Assembly: GCA_019915015.1 (NCBI GenBank)
Contig: JAHBBC010000015.1
Span: 1,302,001-1,366,000 of the forward strand
DNA from: Auriscalpium vulgare
Lineage: Eukaryota; Basidiomycota; Agaricomycetes; Russulales; Auriscalpiaceae
Reading direction: 5' to 3'
DNA length: 64,000 nucleotides
A program made the position numbers and the translations under genes. Each line of letters starts with the position of its first letter. Position 1 is the first letter of the stretch. Positions 43,135-54,501 of this stretch are shown here, piece by piece. The notes beneath the pieces were generated by a model. The model saw only the letters and a program-made list of their open reading frames with translations. It was not told the DNA's origin and ran no database searches.

Positions 43135-44814
43135 ATGGCCACCGCCCCCCCGCCCGCCCTCCACCACTTTGTCCGCATGTCCGCCGTCGACGACCTCTCC
43201 TACCCCCTCGCCTGCGACGACCGCACCCGCGACGCCGTCAACACCATCGTCTCCGGCCGCAAGTCCTGGAAGACCCTCAAGGGCAAGGGCGAGGCCGTCT
43301 GGCCCCCCTACCTCGAGGCCGCCCTCGTCGAAGGTCCGTCCCCGCCCCCGCGCACACACACCCGCGCCCCGCTCACCCCCGCCCCAGCCCTCGACAAGTA
43401 CCGCCCAGAGTCGTCCCGCTCGACCCGCTCCCTCAGCCGCTTCCCCAACCGCAACCGCTTCATCTCCGACTACATCTACCACGTCACCGGCAAGCGCAGG
43501 ACCGCCAAGCAGGTCGGCTCGCGCCTCCAACAGCTCCGCGACACCTGCGGCGGCAAGCGCAGTGAGTCCTCCCCCCCCCCTCCCCGCCTCCAACGCATAC
43601 TCACCCCGCGCCACGCGCAGTCCTCAAGCTCCTCTCGAACCGCGACTTCTCCGCGTCGGACGACGCCCCCGACGACGCGCCCGCGGACGACGGCGCCGCC
43701 TCCGAGCGCGGCAGCCCCGCGAGCCCGCAAGCCGTGCCCGCCGCGCCGCCGCCCATGCGCGCCGCGCGCGCGCTCGTGCACATCGACGTGCTCCCCGCGA
43801 GCGCGCCGTGGGCCGGCGGCGCGGGCGCGGGCATCGTGCTCGGCAACCCGCTGCTCACGCCGCCACTCTCGCCCGTCTCGCCCTCCCACAGCGGTGGCGG
43901 GACGGGGGCGCGCGTGAACGTGTTCCACTCGCCGCGCGCCCGCCCGCTGCGCGCGATCGACCCGGCGGTGACGTTCACGTCGCCCGCGTTCGTCGCCGCG
44001 CAGTCCGCGTGCTCGGTGTACTTCAACGGGAACTGCATACACACGGACGTCGCGCAGCTCGCGTGCGCGCCGGCGCCGAACGACGGCCTCTTCCTCTACC
44101 GCACCACCCTCGTCCCGCAGTTCTGGGAGCGCCTCTGCCAGGCCAACGGTGCGTCCGCCCTCCCTCCTCTCACCCTGGTGCCGCGCGGGCGAGGCCCGCC
44201 CAGTGCGTTTTGGCCTGGCGCAGGGGGTGGCGCGCCAGGCACGCGCCGCTGTCGCCCGTCCCGTCCCCCTGCCCTGCTGTGCGATGCGGTTGTGTACGTT
44301 TTGGCTGATCTCACTTGTGTCCGGCGTTTCAGACCCCGGCCGCTACTCGATCGTGCAGGAGATCGTGCAGGGCGACGCGGACGGCGGCCCCGCGCTGCTC
44401 ACCGTCGTGTACCAGCTCAACGAGCCCGCCGCGTCCGCGCAGGGCTCGCCCGCGCTCTCCGCGTGCGGGTCCGGGTCCGGGTCCGGCGCGTCGTCGCCCG
44501 AGTCGTCGTCGGCGTCGCCCACGGAGCTCGAGGCCGCGTTTCCGATGCTGCACTGCGACGTGAGTGCCTTGCCCTGGTTCGCGTCCGCGAGCGCTGCTGA
44601 TGGAGGCGTTTGTCTGTTGCGCGCACAGCCCGCGTTCATGCACGAGCTGCCCATCTCGCCGATCAGCGCGACGTTCAGCGACGCCGGTGCGCCGGAGCAC
44701 CACCAGCAACACGCGTACGCGCTCGACGACGGCGCGTTTGGCGTCGGCGTGCCCCTGCTCGACGCATTCGACCCGCGCTGGCACTATGGCAGCGCCGCGG
44801 ACGCGCTCCTCTGA
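43135..44814 (+). CDS. TEA/ATTS-domain transcription factor (AbaA/Tec1-like)
   Basis: Five exons (43135-43333, 43388-43561, 43621-44148, 44333-44559, 44629-44814) encode 437 residues. Residues 52-128 are a TEA domain: GEAVWPPYLEAALVEALDKY, a serine/basic loop, NRFISDYIYHVTGKRRTAKQVGSRLQQLRDT. This DNA-binding fold recognises CATTCC/T-type sites and, in fungi, controls development and filamentation (AbaA, Tec1). After the TEA domain come an Ala/Pro-rich linker and conserved-looking segments (AIDPAVTFTSPAFVAAQSACSVY, NDGLFLYRTTLVPQFWERLC, YSIVQEIVQGD, LTVVYQLNE) that may bind a coactivator. Start chosen at ATG 43135 (GTCCATGG context); upstream ATGs are out of frame or leave the frame without a domain. 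Confidence 0.9.
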
Positions 44815-47790
44815 TTCCCCACGACCCCCAAGCTCAAGCCCAAGCCCCACGTCCGTCAATGTCTGCCCCATCTCCTCCATCAAGCTGTTTTGTTGTTTTT
44901 GTGTGAACCTGCACGTATTGTATATCGACAAGGTGCGTCGTGCGGTGCTGCTGCTGTGCGATCATGGCTGATGGTGTGCTTGGCAGTCCTCCATCGGCAT
45001 TGTAGCAATACCTACTCTTGCATTTGTTCTGCTTAATCTCACGCATTCCATTTCCTTTCTCATTCCATTCCATTCCACTTCATCGCCATTGCCTGCCATG
45101 TTCCCCATTCATTCATTCATCGCCGCCGCGCTTATATACCTCGACAAAATGCGCCGCCTTCTGACTCCCCGCATCACCCATTCCGCCGCCGCCCTTTGCA
45201 TCCAGTTCAGCTGATTCCGATAATTAAGTATTCTATTCGCCCGTAGCGCATTATATTCCGTTATCGCCCGCCCGCCATGCCGCTTCCTTGCTTTTACGCT
45301 GTGCTTAGTGTCCGCCTTCGCGCGTGCTTCACGCTCCCTCCGGGCCCGCTTTTTTGCTTTTGCTTGCTTGCTTTACTTTACTTGGTTACGTTGCCGCGTT
45401 GGACAGTCCCGAACCAAAGAGTACAGTAATGTGTACGAGACCGAGCGCAAATCAATGCCATCGCATGCGTAGAATTGCCCGCCGTGCTCTTCAAGAGATG
45501 CCCACTTGACTCCTTCAGGCGCCATCGACGGCGCCGGGAGCAGTAGCGCAGCGCAGTGCGAAATCAATGAAATGACATGCGACGCGCATGCCGTGCAGGG
45601 CCGCGGCGGGCCGCGAAAGTTCAAGATGCGCGGCGGCGAAGGAAGAAGTATGTAGTCGAAGTCGCCCAGCAAGCGGCTCGGTCCGCGCGTGAGATTCCGA
45701 TGCGAGCCCGGAACGCACGCATTCAATTGCAATTATTAGCAAACACGTATGTATGCCAGTGCCCCGCCCACTACAGCCCCCGCTGCCCCCGGGCCCCCAT
45801 CCTTGCCCACACGCAGAGTCCAGACCCCACCCAGACCCGCGTGCATTCAGCCACGACCGTGAACCCGAACCCGAAGCCGAAAGTACAAGGCAGGGCGGGG
45901 CGTGCCAGGGCAGCCGGCCGGGCGCACTGTATCGATATCGCGAATTCGAAGCACGCCGGAGCGGAGTCTGAGGGGCGGACCTAGCTATGTATAATGAAGA
46001 AGCACCAGAAGCGCGGCCTCGTGCCAGCCAGTGCGCGGCTGCGGTAAGCACCTTGATGCGAAGTTCCAATTGATAATACATACATACATACATACAGTGC
46101 GCTAGCTAGTTCTGCGTTTGGGTGGGGGACGTCGGGGCGGCGGAGGCCGTCTGCATATGATTTTTTTGGCGTGGGTGTCGACGTCAGCGGGATTACAGTG
46201 TTGTGCATGTGTGCCCGGGCAGGCGCGCAAAAAATGCGCATTGTGCTGATAATGCTACGTAAATTCGCGGTGGGCGTGCGGCGATCAGGAGTGGGGCTGC
46301 TGTGGGTGATCAAGACATATAGACCGCCGGTGGGACTAGTGTGCAGCTGCAAGAAATGTGTGCGGGCAGTACTAGTGCGGTGTACGTGATGGGAGGGGTT
46401 GGGAGAGGGCGACCCGGTTGACTGGGCCGGCGGGGGAAGATGATGGTGAAGTGACACTGACAGTGGCCCTTCTGACCCGGGGCGGTCGGCGCTCCACATC
46501 GCCGCGGCTCGACGGTGCACCGCAAGGCCCTGTGCGATATATGCCTACAGCGCGCGTCACTTGGCGCGTCACTGCTGGGAGGGAACCGCGTCCAAGCAGC
46601 TGGGGTGCGCGTGTGCGAGCGCAGAATATTCCAATTCGACGGGCGCAGAGGGGGGCTGGGGTGACGGGTGCCGCCGCCATCCATCGCGTGCCGGCAGTGA
46701 CAGTGACACACCCTGTGGTTCTGAACGCTTGAACGCGGCCCAGGAGCGGGGAGGTGCGCGTGCGCGCAGCCCAGCGCGCCCGGGGCCCCCGCTTCGAGAA
46801 CGCCGTGTCGAGGAGCCGCTGCGCGAAGCCCATCAGACTTGAGCTCCTGCTTCGGCCTCGGGGCCTGACGCGGACGGGGCGGGCCTCCGCATGTGGGTCG
46901 CCGTGGCCGAACAGACGCGACGTGCAGCTCGCGCCCGATATGGCTAGCGCGACGGGGGGCGCGCGACGAGGCTATTATCCTCGCGGGGCTGCGTCCTCGC
47001 GGGGCTGAGCTGATCTGCGTGCGTGCCGCCCGGGGCTGCGCTGGCCCCTGCGCCCCGAACGAGCACGAGAACGAGAACGTGGACGTGCTCGCCGCACTGC
47101 GGCCCGTGCGCAGATCCCGATATGCGGTGTCGGGCGGTTCCCGACGTCGGCCCACGTCATATAGGCTGTTCTGCCGGCGCGATTTATGGTTCTAGATAGT
47201 CGGGGGCAGCTAGAAGCCTCGCGGCCCTGCGTACGTGTTCGATAGACCCGTGCGCTGACGTGCCCGTCCGCCCGGCACATCGTGCGCTCCTGACGGTGCG
47301 GGGCGGTTCGCGAGAATGATGCAGCAGGCGATGCGTGCGCTGACAGGACCGGGGATCGCCGCACAGGAGAGGGTTCGAGCGCACGCAGAGGGCCTACACC
47401 TGCGTCTCTTTGCAAGGTTGGAGGGGCGATATGTGTGCACGAGAACCTGCGCTCCGGGAAGCGCCCGTCTAGGCGCGCCGTGCCACTTGCCGTCTTGCGG
47501 GACCCAGATATGCGCCAGCGTGACTAGCTCTGACGCATCGGCTGCGTGCTTCCACACTTCCACATTGCAGTGAAGCGATCGAAGAACCTTCGATAAAATT
47601 GTGACGGCAGCATAGATACAGGAGGACCTACGGACGGCGCAGCCAAACATAGAAACAGACGATTGTCTACAAGCACGGGAAACACGGCGAGCACATCGAA
47701 GATGCGCATACGAACATGGATGCTGGGAACAAGATGAGGATGAAAGATCTGTGAGATTACTACCTTGTGATTTTTGGCCCATGGACCCCG
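44815..47790. other. Intergenic region downstream of TEA gene
   Basis: About 3 kb, 3' flank of the TEA and pinin-domain genes. Includes a (TACA)n run at 46077-46096. No supported gene despite several long shadow ORFs. Confidence 0.4.
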
Positions 47791-48975
47791 CTAGTACTCC
47801 ACGGCGTCATCGTCGTCCGCCTGCATCGGCACAGGCTCGTCCTTCCTCTCGGAGTCCTCAGCGGCCGCCTTGGCTGCGTCATCGCCCTCCTCCTTGACCG
47901 TCTCGTCCACGTCCATTTCCGCCACACCGCCCGCGGGCGGTGTGGCCTTGCCATTGGACGCGGCCGTAGGGGGTTCGGAGGAGCGGGGCTCAGCTTTGAC
48001 GTCGTTTGCGACCTCTTCCGGCGCCTTGCCGGCCTCCCGCAGCGCCTTCTTACGCGCGTCCTCTTCCGCGACGCGTTTGCGCAATGTCATGATCTCTTCG
48101 ATGCCAACACTCCGCTCCTCGCGGAACGCCTCCCATTCTTTTTCAGCAGCCTCCTTCACCTGGGAGGAAACACATGTTCAGTCCTCCTGAGAAGCTGGGC
48201 GTGTGCATGTGAAAACTCACATCCGCTTTGCGCCCTGCGAGATATGTCTCCTGGGCAGGCGTGAGGATGGCGGGAAGGTAGTAGATAGGCGCAGGCTGGG
48301 TTCGGGAAGCTAATGACAAGGGGTCGCGGGTGGGTATAGGTGTTTCGTCATCGGGAGGGATTCGGTCGCTTGTGAGAAGGAAGTTCGCCAGCAAAGGGAG
48401 CCGTGTACGGCGCAGCTTGTGCTAGAGGAGAAACCCGATCTCGTAAGTCACTAGTTTCGTTCGGCACCAAGCAGAACGCACTATTGAATCCTTCAGTTGC
48501 AGTTCCTCCTCCCTGCGGATGGCGGTGGTCTTGTCCTTTTTCGCCTCTTCGGCTCTCCTGACAGAGTCAGTTTCTTTTCGAAGTTTATCCTGAAGCCTTT
48601 GCTCAATCAACTGCCGCTTCTTGGCCTGTGGAAGCGAGTCGGTCAGCGACGAAGGATGCGGTTTGACGCGCTGCCGGATACGCACCGCCTCGCTCGCATT
48701 CCGCGTCTGGTCCTCGTTCTTCGCCTTTTTGAGGGTCCCAAGCACGAGGCCAAACATACTCTTGCCGCGCTTGCGCTCTCTGCCCGCCGGGGCGACGGAG
48801 AGATCGAGGCGCGGCCGCTTCCTGGATGCTGCTGGCTCTGTGGGTACGTCGTGCATGGGCGCATCGGCGTCGACGTGTTCGTCGACGGCAGGGGTGGGTG
48901 TTGTTCTGCGAACGACATGTCAGCTCCACGACTGTGAGCAACACGCCGGATGCAAGCGTACTCGTCTGTGGACAT
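47791..48975 (-). CDS. Pinin/SDK/MemA-domain protein
   Basis: Four minus-strand exons (48975-48962, 48905-48482, 48421-48221, 48159-47791) give 335 residues. Exon 1 is only 14 nt (MSTDE). The signature is RKRGKSMFGLVLGTLKKAKNED, followed by a coiled-coil region (KKRQLIEQRLQDKLRKE) and APIYYLPAILTPAQETYLAGRK, all typical of the pinin/SDK/MemA family, whose animal member pinin is an exon-junction-complex and splicing-associated nuclear protein. The C-terminus is acidic (DEPVPMQADDDDAVEY). A nuclear RNA-processing role is inferred from the family. It shares a 108-bp intergenic promoter with the SRP72-like gene on the other strand. Confidence 0.85.
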
Positions 48976-49083
48976 GGTGCGGTATTCTTGCGCGTGAGGG
49001 GAAGTGGGAAGCCGCCTGCAGCGGACTTTGAAAAGCGCGAGAGCGTAAGCCACCGACGCATTCACCGTGCTCAGCCTTCCGCC
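48976..49083. promoter_or_regulatory. Compact bidirectional promoter
   Basis: Only 108 bp separate the start codons of two divergent housekeeping-type genes (pinin-domain and SRP72-like). No TATA box is evident. Both transcription starts must lie within this stretch. Confidence 0.6.
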
Positions 49084-50220
49084 ATGCCTCCCAAGCCCTC
49101 TGCACCGCGTACAAAGACCGCGTCGACCGCGCCGGCGTCCAAGAAAGCCCACAAGAGCAGAGTCAAGAAGGGCCCGCCCAAGCGGAAGCTGTCTGTCGCC
49201 GATCAGCTCAAGCGTCTCTTCACCTCATTATGCGCGCAAGTCGACGGGAACCACTTCACCAGCGCAGTCAAGACCTGCGATAAGAGTCCGTGGATTTCAC
49301 ATCCGTGTAGACCGCTTAATTAATCCCCGAAAGTGCAGTCCTTCGTCTGGATCCGAAAGACCGGGATGCGCTGCAGACGAAGCTGTTCCTTCTCCTGCAG
49401 ACGGAGCAGTACAGTGCGGCTCTGACGCTCCTCGAGGCCTCGGAATCGCATTCCGCCTTCGAGCGGGCGTATTCATTGTATCGTCTCCAGCGCGAGAAGG
49501 AGGCCGCCGACCTCCTGGACCAGCTCAAGCATGAGAACGGCCCAGACACGGCGCGCGGGGTGCTGCACCTGGAGGCCCAACTGGTGCATACGTTCTGGGT
49601 TCCCTCGCTTCTGATAGGCTCACCAGCATGTGCTTAGAATTACCGCCAGGGCATCTATCAAACTGCATTTGACTTGTACAATCAGCTTCTAGACACTGCT
49701 GGACCCGTATGTCGCGCGATCCTCACAGGCTGCATGGTCTGATCGCATCACGCAGCACACCGAGGAGCACTCCGATGTGCAGGTGAACCTCCAGGCCGCG
49801 CAGAAGCACATGGACTTCATTGACACCGAGTACCTCCACGCGATCGACGGGATCGACTCCGCTGTGACGGGCACCCTCGAGACCTCCCCTCCCCCAGCCC
49901 CCCCACAGCCCTCGTCCTCCACCCTCGGCGCGCTCGCGTCCATCTCCCAGCCGCCGGGCGACGCGACCGAGCAGAAGGCGGGCGCACCGAAGCAGGCGCG
50001 CGCGCGCCGCGTGCCGAAGGGGGTTATCCCGGGAGTCACGCCTGCCCCCGACCCCGAGCGGTGGCTGAAGAAGGCGGAGCGGTCGACGTACACGCAGGCG
50101 CGGGGGAAAAAGAAGGGCGGAGGCGGAGCGACACAAGGGCTGGTCGAGAGCGGCGGGGGAGCTGCGGCTGGGGGCCACAGCAAGGGCGGGCATGGGAAGA
50201 GCGGCAAGAAGAAGAAGTAG
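49084..50220 (+). CDS. SRP72-like protein lacking the central TPR region
   Basis: Four exons (49084-49285, 49339-49583, 49638-49706, 49756-50220) encode 326 residues. The SRP72 start is clear: a basic N-terminus, TPR-type helices (QLKRLFTSLCAQVDGNHFTSAVKTCDKILRLDPKDRDALQTKL..., YRQGIYQTAFDLYNQLL), HTEEHSDVQVNLQAAQ. The end is the 7SL RNA-binding motif (RRVPKGVIPGVTPAPDPERWLKKAERSTY) with a Lys/Gly-rich tail. Between them there are only about 75 Pro/Ser/Ala-rich residues, whereas typical SRP72 is about 650 residues with some 400 residues of further TPRs. SRP72 binds SRP68 and SRP RNA in co-translational targeting. Either a real shortened form, or a deletion or assembly collapse. Confidence 0.82.
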
Positions 50221-51156
50221 GCTGGGGGAGTGGACGTAAGGTTTGGGCATGCGAGGGCTGCTTCGGCATTTTCCTACATTGGGATATAAGTTGGCCTGCT
50301 GACTGCGGTCGTTTCCCAAGACATGGTCCCATCGTGCTCTGATGTAAAGCATGCGCTGAACGCACTACTTTCCAGTCGCCAAATCTGTTCTGTGTCTTCG
50401 AGCGGAGAGGCGCGCCGCTGGAGCCCGCAAGCATCCACGTTTCTTCGCACGTGCAGTCAGCGCATGGGCGACTTTCTGCCCTCCGGTGTCATCGCCTGTC
50501 ATCTCACGCCCTCCACTATTCGACGCTAAGTCTCTTGGGGTTAATGCTCTTGTTCTTGTATAAGAAACAAGTGGATCTAGCTGTCGACCCTCTGATCCCT
50601 CACATAAACCATGTCGAGGTACGCGAACCTGTCACGCACCTCATGTTTTCGGCGAGACGGCCAGTCTGACGCCATGGCACGCACGTCTTACAGCACGAAC
50701 TTGGCGCACATTAATGAACTCTGGCTCTCCACGCACGCCAAGCCACTGTTATCTGCCGCCCCACGGAGCCGTCTGAACCTTGCGCCCCGTTCTCAAAATA
50801 TCCACGCGCGAGCAGAGGCATCACCTCGCCGAGTCCTTTGTCCTCACCGTTAGCCGACGCGCGACTCGATGTCGGTGGCGGCGAGAGATGCATGCACGCG
50901 CAGGTCGCATGGCGTCTCGTGTCGCGGTCTCCGTTCCTCATGATTGTGAAAGCGTGGCGCGCACGCCGGATATGACCCTCCAACGCCCTCTTCTTACTCA
51001 CATCGCAGCTTTCAGCACACCGGCTGCATCACGCCGCGCACACCGAAGATTGCAGGCGAGGGCATAAAAGGCGTCGGCAGGGCTCTCGACATCCCCAGGC
51101 TTGCACGGTCTACTCCTCCTCCCCCCTCTCCCTTGCGTCTTTTCGAACTATCTAAC
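50221..51156. other. Intergenic, nothing recognised
   Basis: 3' flank of the SRP72-like gene and promoter of the phosphatase-like gene. CT-rich stretch (51114-51135) just before the ATG at 51157, usual for fungal leaders. Confidence 0.4.
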
Positions 51157-53048
51157 ATGTCGCATCCCACTGTTCGCGGTGTCGTCGTGATCACGCGTAA
51201 CGGCGATCGTGAGGGCTTCTACCAGGACCCGAAGACATACAAGGCCTCGCGGACTGAGGGCACGCCTCTCGGAGCTGTACGTTCGCCCTTTCTCCACTAT
51301 ACTGCGAGGCTGACGCGGGGTGTGTGCAGGTTCAATCGCACCTCCTGGGATACTCTCTGCGCCAGGAGTACTTCACGCCGTCCTCGCCGAACTTCATCCA
51401 TGGCGTCAGCACGGACCTCGTCAACCTCGACCAGGTGCACGCGCGCAGCAAAAACGGCGAGGAGGGCCGGGTCGTCTTCGACTCGACAATTGCCCTGCTC
51501 CAGGGCCTGTTCCCTCCTTCTACCAAGAACAGCATCACGCTTGCGAATGAGACACTTGTCGTCGCGCCTCTGGGAGGATACCAATATGTCCCGGGTAAGT
51601 AACGTCACACCTCACACCTTGCTACTAGTCGTTGACAATAAAGTAGCCGAGACTGTCGAGCCTTCCAACGACCGCTCTTTGGAGAGCTGGACCGATTGCC
51701 CGGTAGGACATCACTTTACCTGGCCCTTGCCTTGTCCTCACATTGGGTGCAGAATTTCGAGGCCCACATCGAGAAGTTTTACTCGTCCGCTGACTTCAAG
51801 GCCGCTGAAAAGGCGTCTGAGCGGTTCTTCAAGGAGGCCAACGACTTCGTCTTCGGTCGCCCCCCGACTCTCGTCAACGCTGTAAGCTTAGATAAACCCT
51901 CACGACGTATCCCCACTAACACATCCTCTTGGCCATCAGGTGAACGTAAGTACAGCTTGGCCCGATGGAGATTGAGCCTAAATATATACTTGATTGCAGA
52001 TCTACGACTTCATGAACCACCAGCTGACCCACAACAAGTCGTACGCACACCGCCTGCCCCCGACCTTTGTCGAGCAGGCCCGTCACTGGGCGAACTTCCA
52101 CGAGGAGGGCGTCTTCACTGACTCCGCCATCAATGGCATCGGGAACAGTACGTCCGCCGTGCGTTGCGCCGGCTCCGCGATACTGACGGCATGCGATGGC
52201 ACAGTCGCCGGCCGCACGATTCTCAGCTCCATCGTCGACTCCCTCGAGCGCATCACCTTCGACGGCGATCCCCTGCAGTTCCTTGTCGAGTCGACGACCT
52301 ACCAAGCCTTCATCTCGCTCTTCAACCAGACGGAGCTGACACTCGACGATCCCACCATCAAGGGCATCCGTAAGTCCCGTGTGCCCCTTGACGACGACCT
52401 GTGATGTGATGCTCATCCCTCGTGGTGGCACTGGCAGCCAACTTCGCCTCCGCCATCGCCATCGAGCTGCGCCGCGGCTCGCTGCCCGATAATCGCGACT
52501 TTGTGCGTTTCAAATTCAAGAACGGCACGACCGACGGCTTCCACGTGCTCCACGCGTTCGGGCACAAGGGCGACATCCCACTCACTGAGTTCATCTATCG
52601 CATCGAGGTGAGTCACGGAGGCCGGACAGATCAGCTGTGCGAGGTTCTCATGCGCACCCATGCGGCCGACAGAACGCGGCCATCAACTCGAACCGCCAGT
52701 GGCTCGAGGTGTGTGGGGCGAAGTCGACTGAGAGTCTCGACCCCTGGTTCCCCAGGCTGCCGTTCGGCACGCAGACTGCGGACGCGCGCTCGGCAATGAC
52801 GGCGCTCTTCGGTGCGCTGCTTGCGACGCTGCTGATGCTGCTCGTGTTGGCGGCGACCAAGTTCGTGCGCCGCCGCCGGAGCAACAGGATCATGCTCAGG
52901 AACACGGTCAGTCACATCGCAGTGCTACAAGGTTAGGAGCGTTCCTGACTTTAATGTTGCGGTGTGTGTCTAGGAGCGTGATCTGGCTGGGCCGACATCG
53001 ATCCGCTTTGTCTCGATGAACGAGAAGGAACATCTGGTCCGAGTCTGA
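51157..53048 (+). CDS. Histidine-acid-phosphatase-like membrane protein
   Basis: Ten exons (51157-51276, 51330-51594, 51647-51702, 51753-51881, 51940-51945, 52000-52147, 52205-52369, 52438-52607, 52673-52906, 52974-53048) give 455 residues. Family features of the phosphoglycerate-mutase-like superfamily: VVVITRNGDREGFYQDP near the N-terminus, VVAPLGGYQYVPAETVEP, YAHRLPPTFVEQARHWANFHEEGVF, HVLHAFGHKGDIPLTEFIYRIE. The catalytic RHG is RNG here (Asn15 for the phospho-accepting His), and the second motif reads HKGD. No N-terminal signal peptide; residues 396-415 form a membrane segment followed by FVRRRRS, suggesting a C-terminal anchor. Exon 5 is only 6 nt (GTGAAC). Phosphatase activity is doubtful. 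Confidence 0.85.
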
Positions 53049-54501
53049 GCGATGCGCCCAGATAGGACCCGCGTGGTCAGCCGGGCATCATCACGAAGCA
53101 CATCTAACTGTTCATCACAGCGAACAGTGTCTGGGTATTTAACGAAGCACCTGGGACATCTTCTGCGTCGATACGGTGGACGGAATACGGTAGGATCGAA
53201 CAGTGTCCGTTCACGGGTTCTGCTTTTCTGGTCATAGGCTTGGTCAAAACGTCCCGTCGCTTACACACGTACAATTGCCTGGCATCTGCCACATATATTA
53301 TCTAACTCCGGACATGGACAGGATAGCTACTCAATCACCCGGGAACCTTATGTGTTGTGGAAATGGGTTTGTGGTGGCATTCCGCAGGACTGCTGACGTT
53401 CTAGAAGCGCCTTCGTGTAGAAAGAAGCTCTTGGGCCGCTCTCCGCTTCTAAGCCCCAAATGACCACCCTCCGCGCCTTCCTCCCTTCATTTGGTGTCCC
53501 GGCCGCAGTCTGCGATAATTAAATGGCCTCCGAGTCATACTGAAACAGACTAATGCTGTGGTCTTCTGCGCAATTGAATTACGTCGCCGACAGCGGCTTC
53601 CGCGGAAACGTAACGGAATTGACGAAGAGGCTATCTCTGGTTCTTGCGCGCCGCTTGTGTGCTTCTAGCCACAGAACGCACTGAGTTGTGCGACTCGTGA
53701 TAGGGTTGGTCCGTCCTACAGGTGTCTGACACTTTGGCGACTCGTTTCGTTCTGCGCTGCACTGGTGAATCGGTTGACTGGCAGTGTGGATGGGCGGTTG
53801 AACTGCGGCCGTACTGTGGTCTACACAAAATCATATCCTGAGCGAAGGGCGGTGGGGCAGTCATGTTGAATACATCCTGACAAGGCCATACCGAAATTTA
53901 TACTTAATGAGCCCCGGGTGGACGGCTCTCCGGACGGCCTGATAGCGCTACCTGTGGCCACCGCCCCGCTGTCATATAATGATTACTGCTTTGCAAAAAA
54001 AATCATGCCAAAATCCCCTGCTTGCTTGCTCGCCTCGCTGCTCAAATCCGGAGAACCATCCTGCTCCCCATTTAGGTGGCAGGTGTTTAAGATACGAGGA
54101 GGCCGACAGCACGTGTCGCATAGGCTAGTACATGGCCACTGTCCGTCGTCGCGCGAACTCCTGCATCGCGTGAGGTGAAAGGAGAACTCGATGGCGGCTG
54201 CTCATGAATAACGTGAGGTTTCTTCGCGCTCGGCGCCAAGTGAGCTGTTGGCCGTGGTGGCGTGTCGGCGCTGACTAAGCCATGGTAGCCACTGACAACA
54301 ACGCTCGGACGTCTTCACGGCCGTCCGTCACTGGCACCTCGCGTCCACCACACTCCTTCCTCTCACTGCTGCTGGGCCCACCAATCAGATTCTAATTAGC
54401 GGAGCTCTGGGATAAGGTGCGTTGCTGCTCGCCCTATGCATATCAAAGTTGACAAGACCTGGTATCAGGTACAAGGGAACAACAGACAGAGGCAGGCTAC
54501 C
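53049..54501. other. Intergenic, nothing recognised
   Basis: Short ORFs only; an A-run at 53996-54002. No RNA gene or repeat identified. Confidence 0.4.
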
